Shown: one piece after another, positions 60,567 through 64,000 of the stretch
Position numbering within the stretch: the first letter of the stretch is position 1
Layout of the letters: the number at the start of each line of letters is the position of its first letter
Assembly (NCBI GenBank): GCA_029265355.1
Contig: JAJUJL010000012.1
Location: forward strand, 62,001 to 126,000
DNA from: Chloroflexota bacterium
GTDB taxonomy: Bacteria; Chloroflexota; Anaerolineae; Anaerolineales; UBA4823
Direction of reading: 5' to 3'
DNA length: 64,000 nucleotides
Program-made: the position numbers and the translations under genes
The notes under the pieces: generated by a model
The model's input: only the letters and a program-made list of their open reading frames with translations
What the model was told of the DNA's origin: nothing
Databases searched by the model: none

Positions 60567-61958
60567 TTAGCTGATTGAGATTAGCTCCACAAGTTTTTCG
60601 CTTCCAACCTGCCTGGGCAGCGCGGCCTGCATAGACCAGGGACCGGTCCAGGTGATGCGCACCGGCAAGACCTGGCCGCGCAGGTCGGCCTCGCTTTCCA
60701 CGAAGACCAGTTTATTGGTGGGCGTGCGCCCCTTCCAGCGGCCGCGCACCTGCTCCTCGAAGAGCACCTCCACCGTCTCCCCCAGGTAGGCGGCGTTGAT
60801 CTCGCCGGCGATGCGCTCCTGCTGCTCTTCCAGGAGGCGGAAGCGGCGCCACTTCTCCTCCTCGGGCACATCATCGGGCATGCGCCGCTCGGCGACCGTG
60901 CCGGGGCGCGGTGAGTAACGCGCCAGGTGCGCCACGTCCAGGCGCAGCTCCTCCAGCAGGTCATAGGTGCGCTGGAACTGCTCGTCGCTCTCACCAGGAA
61001 AGCCGACGATCACATCGGTGGCGATGGCCGCACCGGGTATCCGCTGGCGAATGCGCTGCACCAGGCGGCGGTAGTCCTCGGCGGTGTAGCCGCGGCGCAT
61101 GTTCTCAAGCACCCGGTCGTCGCCAGCCTGCACCGGCACCTCGATGTGCGGCATGACCTTGGGCAGCTTCGCCACCGCATCCAGCAGCTCGTCCGTCATC
61201 CAGTTGGGGTGCGAGGTGAGAAAGCGGATGCGCTGGATGCCATCCACGGTATGCACCCGGCGCAGCAGCTCGGGCAAGTCCGGGCCTCCAGGAAAATCCT
61301 TTCCATAGCGGTCGACGATCTGCCCCAACAGGGTGATCTCGCGCACACCCTGCTCCGCCAGTGAGCGGGCTTCGGCCACGATCTCGTCCGCCGGTCGGGA
61401 GCGCTCCACGCCGCGGCGGTAGGGGATGATACAGAAAGTGCAGGCGTGCGAGCAGCCCAGCACCACCGGCACGTGCGCTGCCACCAGCCGGCCGCGCTCT
61501 TCCGCCGGCAAAACCAACCCGCTGTGCGGTCGTCCGTTTCCGTGCTGCGCATCCTCATCCACCAACGCATAACGGCGCTCGACCTCGGCCTGTTCCAGGC
61601 GGCGGGTCTCTTCCTGGGTGAGGAACGCCACCAGCGGCCCGGGGTCGGAGGGCGGCGAGAAGACATCTACAAAGGGGAAGCGCTTCTTGAGCAGGGCGTG
61701 GCCCTTGACGCCCACCAGGCAGCCCATCAGGTTGATCACCAGGTCAGGGCGTTGTTTCTTGAGCGGCTTGAGCGAATGCAAACGCCCGACGGCCTTGTCC
61801 TCAGCCGACTGGCGTACCACGCAGGTATTGAGCACGATGACATCGGCCAGCTCGGGGCGGGCGGTGGCCCGGTATCCCAGGCGTTCCAGGGCGGAGGCGA
61901 CGCGCTGCGAGTCGGCGACGTTCATCTGGCAGCCTTCAGTCCAAATGTGATAGTTCAT
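60567..61958 (-). CDS. miaB: tRNA-2-methylthio-N6-dimethylallyladenosine synthase MiaB
   Basis: The 463-residue protein has the N-terminal MTTase domain with cysteines in EGCQMNVADS, LNTCVVR and MGCLVG, the radical-SAM motif GCSHACTFCIIPY and a C-terminal TRAM domain (LGETVEVLFEEQ onward). It adds the methylthio group to position 37 of tRNAs. Its -10 box TATAAT is on the minus strand at 61966-61971, 7 nt from ATG 61958, with no ribosome site between. Confidence 0.92.
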   Translation of the reverse strand: MNYHIWTEGCQMNVADSQRVASALERLGYRATARPELADVIVLNTCVVRQSAEDKAVGRLHSLKPLKKQRPDLVINLMGCLVGVKGHALLKKRFPFVDVFSPPSDPGPLVAFLTQEETRRLEQAEVERRYALVDEDAQHGNGRPHSGLVLPAEERGRLVAAHVPVVLGCSHACTFCIIPYRRGVERSRPADEIVAEARSLAEQGVREITLLGQIVDRYGKDFPGGPDLPELLRRVHTVDGIQRIRFLTSHPNWMTDELLDAVAKLPKVMPHIEVPVQAGDDRVLENMRRGYTAEDYRRLVQRIRQRIPGAAIATDVIVGFPGESDEQFQRTYDLLEELRLDVAHLARYSPRPGTVAERRMPDDVPEEEKWRRFRLLEEQQERIAGEINAAYLGETVEVLFEEQVRGRWKGRTPTNKLVFVESEADLRGQVLPVRITWTGPWSMQAALPRQVGSEKLVELISIS

Positions 61959-61971
61959 GTCGGGTATTATA
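61959..61971 (-). promoter_or_regulatory. -10 box giving leaderless miaB mRNA
   Basis: TATAAT (61971-61966 on the minus strand) is followed by ACCCGAC and then ATG 61958. The text is nearly the same as TATAATACCCAGC before ATG 43391. Confidence 0.65.
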
Positions 61972-62190
61972 ACGGATGGGAGGGGATTGAGGGGAAACAT
62001 TTCTCAGCGCAAGCGACCACAGAGTGGAATGCTACCCTGGAAGGCAGCAGCGGCGGGGCTGAGGCCGCGCGGCAGGATTCATACTCACAACCGTCTGATC
62101 CGAAGTTCAATGGTCACGTAGGCTCGATCAAAAACACCTCTCCCGGCCAGGCGCTAAGCTGCCGGGGGAGGCGAGGGATGGCAGGCAAGG

Positions 62191-62949
62191 CTACAGCTTC
62201 TCACAGTAGTGCTGCACTGCAAGGCGCATGAATTGGTTTAGCTCCGGGTGGATGCGCTCGAAGAAGGCTGCAAAGCGAGGGTCGTCATTGTAGCCATCCG
62301 CCAACCCGAGCAGGATTTCCTTGGTCGGCTCGTAGAAATAGCGCAGGTTTTGATGCCAGCGGGCGACGCCGGCTTGCGCCTGCGGGCTGGCCGGCCCGTA
62401 GGGCATGGCAGCCGCGATTTCCAGGTAGATTTCGCGCCCCTCTTCTAAAATCTGGCGCTTTTTCTCATCCGAATAGCTGCCCCAGCGCTGCCGGGATTGC
62501 TGGAAGGCTTCTGAGCTCCCCCAGCGCTGTTCGGCTTCGGCTTCGTATTCCTTCTGCTGCTCTTCGCTGAAGCCTTCGAAAAGTTCTTTGTTATCCATAG
62601 CAATGTTTCCTTTCAGTGCCAAGATGGTGCGTTCCACGGTATGCACCAGGCGACCCAGGCGCGCCTGCCGTTCCAACAATGCCTGGCGGTGCTGTTCCAG
62701 CGCAGTGAGCAGATCGAAATCGGGCTGGTCGAGCACCGCCTGGATCTCATCCAGGCTCAATCCCAGCTCACGCAGGAACAAGATCTGCTGCAGGCGTAGC
62801 ACAGCCGGGCGGTCGTACAGGCGGTAACCGTTGTGCGGGTTGCGCTGTGGGCGGAGCAGGCCGATCTGATCGTAGTAGTGCAACGTGCGAGCGCTGACGC
62901 CGGCGGATTCGGCAAGCTGATTGACGGTGTAGTATCCTTCCGTGGACAT
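62191..62949 (-). CDS. MerR-family regulator with TipAS drug-binding domain
   Basis: The 252-residue protein has an N-terminal MerR winged helix (YYTVNQLAESAGVSARTLHYYDQIGLL, in part, with PHNGYRLYD) and a C-terminal TipAS domain with AEQRWGSSEAFQQS, WGSYSDEKKRQI and FYEPTKEILLGLADGYNDDPRF. TipAS domains trap thiopeptide or other hydrophobic drugs. Upstream is a 19-bp-spacer promoter with a central dyad, so it likely controls itself. Its ATG is 6 nt from the -10 box. Confidence 0.9.
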   Translation of the reverse strand: MSTEGYYTVNQLAESAGVSARTLHYYDQIGLLRPQRNPHNGYRLYDRPAVLRLQQILFLRELGLSLDEIQAVLDQPDFDLLTALEQHRQALLERQARLGRLVHTVERTILALKGNIAMDNKELFEGFSEEQQKEYEAEAEQRWGSSEAFQQSRQRWGSYSDEKKRQILEEGREIYLEIAAAMPYGPASPQAQAGVARWHQNLRYFYEPTKEILLGLADGYNDDPRFAAFFERIHPELNQFMRLAVQHYCEKL

Positions 62950-62955
62950 GGATAT

Positions 62956-62986
62956 ATTCTAAACTATGACGTTACGTCAATGTCAA
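62956..62986 (-). promoter_or_regulatory. MerR-type promoter and operator
   Basis: On the minus strand TTGACA (62986-62981) and TAGAAT (62961-62956) are 19 bp apart, longer than the 17-bp norm, and the spacer holds the dyad TGACGTAACGTCA (62979-62967). This is the classical MerR activation geometry. The start codon follows 6 nt later. Confidence 0.85.
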
Positions 62987-63132
62987 GAGGCAATTGAGAT
63001 CACTTTTGTGTTCTTCTCTGCATCTTTGCAGCCTTCGTGTTTCAGGTTCCATCGCCAACCCACACTTGGGGTATACTTTTCGTGTGAAACCTGCCCCAGG
63101 AGCAGTTCCAACCTATTCAATCGAGGTACTGC

Positions 63133-64000
63133 ATGGATCTCCAAAAAGAAAAAAAACGTTGGGAAGACGAGACGCTCAAACCGGCGCTCAAACGTTTCCC
63201 CGAGCGCCAGCCCGAATTTCACACGCCCTCTGGCATACCGTTACCGCCGCTCTTCGTCCCGCCGGACCCCGACCCGGACTATGCTGAGAAGCTGGGCTTC
63301 CCCGGCGAGTATCCCTTCACCCGCGGCGTGCAGCCCAGCATGTACCGCGGCCGCTTCTGGACCATGCGCCAGTACGCTGGCTATGCCAGCGCTGAGGAGT
63401 CCAACCGGCGCTATCGCTTCCTTCTGGAAAAAGGACAGACCGGGCTGTCGGTGGCTTTCGACCTGCCGACGCAAATCGGCTATGATGCCGACGACCCCAT
63501 GGCGCAAGGTGAGGTGGGCAAAGTGGGCGTCTCGATCTGCTCGCTGGAAGATATGCAGCTTCTCTTCCGGGATATTCCATTGGACAAGGTTTCCACTTCA
63601 ATGACGATCAATGCGCCGGCGGCGGTGCTGCTGGCGCTGTACATCGCCGTCGCCAAACGGCAGGGCGTCGAGCCCAGGCAATTGCGCGGCACCATCCAGA
63701 ACGATATCCTCAAGGAATACATCGCCCGCGGCACGTATATCTTTCCGCCGCAACCATCGATGCGCCTGATCACCGACGTGTTTCGCTACTGCCAAGAGGA
63801 AGTGCCGCATTGGAACACGATCAGCATCTCCGGATATCACATCCGCGAGGCCGGTTCGACCGCCGTGCAGGAGGTGGCCTTCACGCTGGCGAACGCCATC
63901 GCCTATGTGCAGGCAGCGGTGGATTCCGGTATGGACGTGGACAGTTTCGCCGACCAGCTTTCGTTTTTCTTCAACGCCCACAACAACTTTTTGGAGGAAG
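63133..64000 (+). CDS. Methylmalonyl-CoA mutase large subunit (3' end off window)
   Basis: ATG 63133 opens a frame with no stop to the window edge (289 codons). [28 protein letters not shown], given by its core [12 protein letters not shown], and [30 protein letters not shown] mark the substrate-binding TIM barrel of methylmalonyl-CoA mutase alpha subunits. It isomerises methylmalonyl-CoA and succinyl-CoA with adenosylcobalamin; the B12 domain is beyond the window or on another gene. Propionate or branched substrate metabolism is suggested. Confidence 0.93.
   Translation, partial: MDLQKEKKRWEDETLKPALKRFPERQPEFHTPSGIPLPPLFVPPDPDPDYAEKLGFPGEYPFTRGVQPSMYRGRFWTMRQYAGYASAEESNRRYRFLLEKGQTGLSVAFDLPTQIGYDADDPMAQGEVGKVGVSICSLEDMQLLFRDIPLDKVSTSMTINAPAAVLLALYIAVAKRQGVEPRQLRGTIQNDILKEYIARGTYIFPPQPSMRLITDVFRYCQEEVPHWNTISISGYHIREAGSTAVQEVAFTLANAIAYVQAAVDSGMDVDSFADQLSFFFNAHNNFLEE

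Overview
The window looks like a chromosomal piece of a Chloroflexota bacterium, most likely Anaerolineae-like. This is inferred from the GC-rich protein style, Thr/Pro-rich lipoprotein stalks, NBR1-type Ig lipoproteins, a parallel beta-helix surface protein ending in a YLPMVRK-like tail, a CcmE with a CxxxY haem site, and several promoters whose -10 box sits 6-7 nt before the start codon. No rRNA, tRNA, CRISPR array, phage or transposase gene was recognised. Both ends cut genes: a NapC/NirT-type cytochrome at the left and a methylmalonyl-CoA mutase large subunit at the right.

Layout. 1-3.1 kb: a multihaem quinol-type cytochrome diverges from a NarL-family sensor kinase/response regulator pair. 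3.2-12.3 kb: a long cytochrome c maturation locus in the order ccmE, ccmF, ccmH, thioredoxin (ccmG-like), a zinc-ribbon protein, a dihaem membrane lipoprotein, ccmA, ccmB, ccmC, ccmD and a YHS-like mini-protein. It is followed by a carotenoid-hydratase-like membrane protein and a two-subunit class I fumarase on the other strand. 15.3-20.6 kb: comEC, whose C-terminal beta-lactamase-like domain has lost its metal site, then a decayed second copy of the comEC 3' end that is split by an ABC-F ATPase gene. The ABC-F gene has its own promoter, a 33-codon leader ORF and a perfect terminator hairpin just before its ribosome binding site, the layout of drug-inducible ribosome-protection genes. 20.6-25 kb: small metabolic and unknown genes, a lipoprotein and a tam-like methyltransferase.

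25.2-28.3 kb: two paralogous secreted proteins with 24 and 19 CxxCH motifs, predicted giant multihaem cytochromes; one contains four 114-bp tandem repeats. With the ccm locus and the NapC-type protein they suggest transmembrane or extracellular electron transfer. 28.4-37.8 kb: GH31 glycosidase, zinc alcohol dehydrogenase, an MFS efflux pump, a DsbA-like protein, a DUF1786 protein and an ArsR/PBP fusion regulator. 38-40.3 kb: two HtrA-like proteases overlapping a LuxR-type regulator whose receiver domain lacks the phosphoacceptor. 40.4-48 kb: CoA-binding protein, FAD oxidoreductase, flippase-like membrane protein, Big_5/PD40 protein with a redoxin, a berberine-bridge-type oxidase and ketopantoate reductase. 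48.3-60.5 kb: cell-surface genes (LysM protein, CapA-like lipoprotein, QueG, three related lipoproteins, a trypsin-like protease and a beta-helix adhesin). 60.5-64 kb: miaB, a MerR/TipAS regulator with a textbook 19-bp-spacer promoter, and the mutase.

Intergenic spaces carry several families of short dispersed repeats, one of which separates the two fumarase genes.
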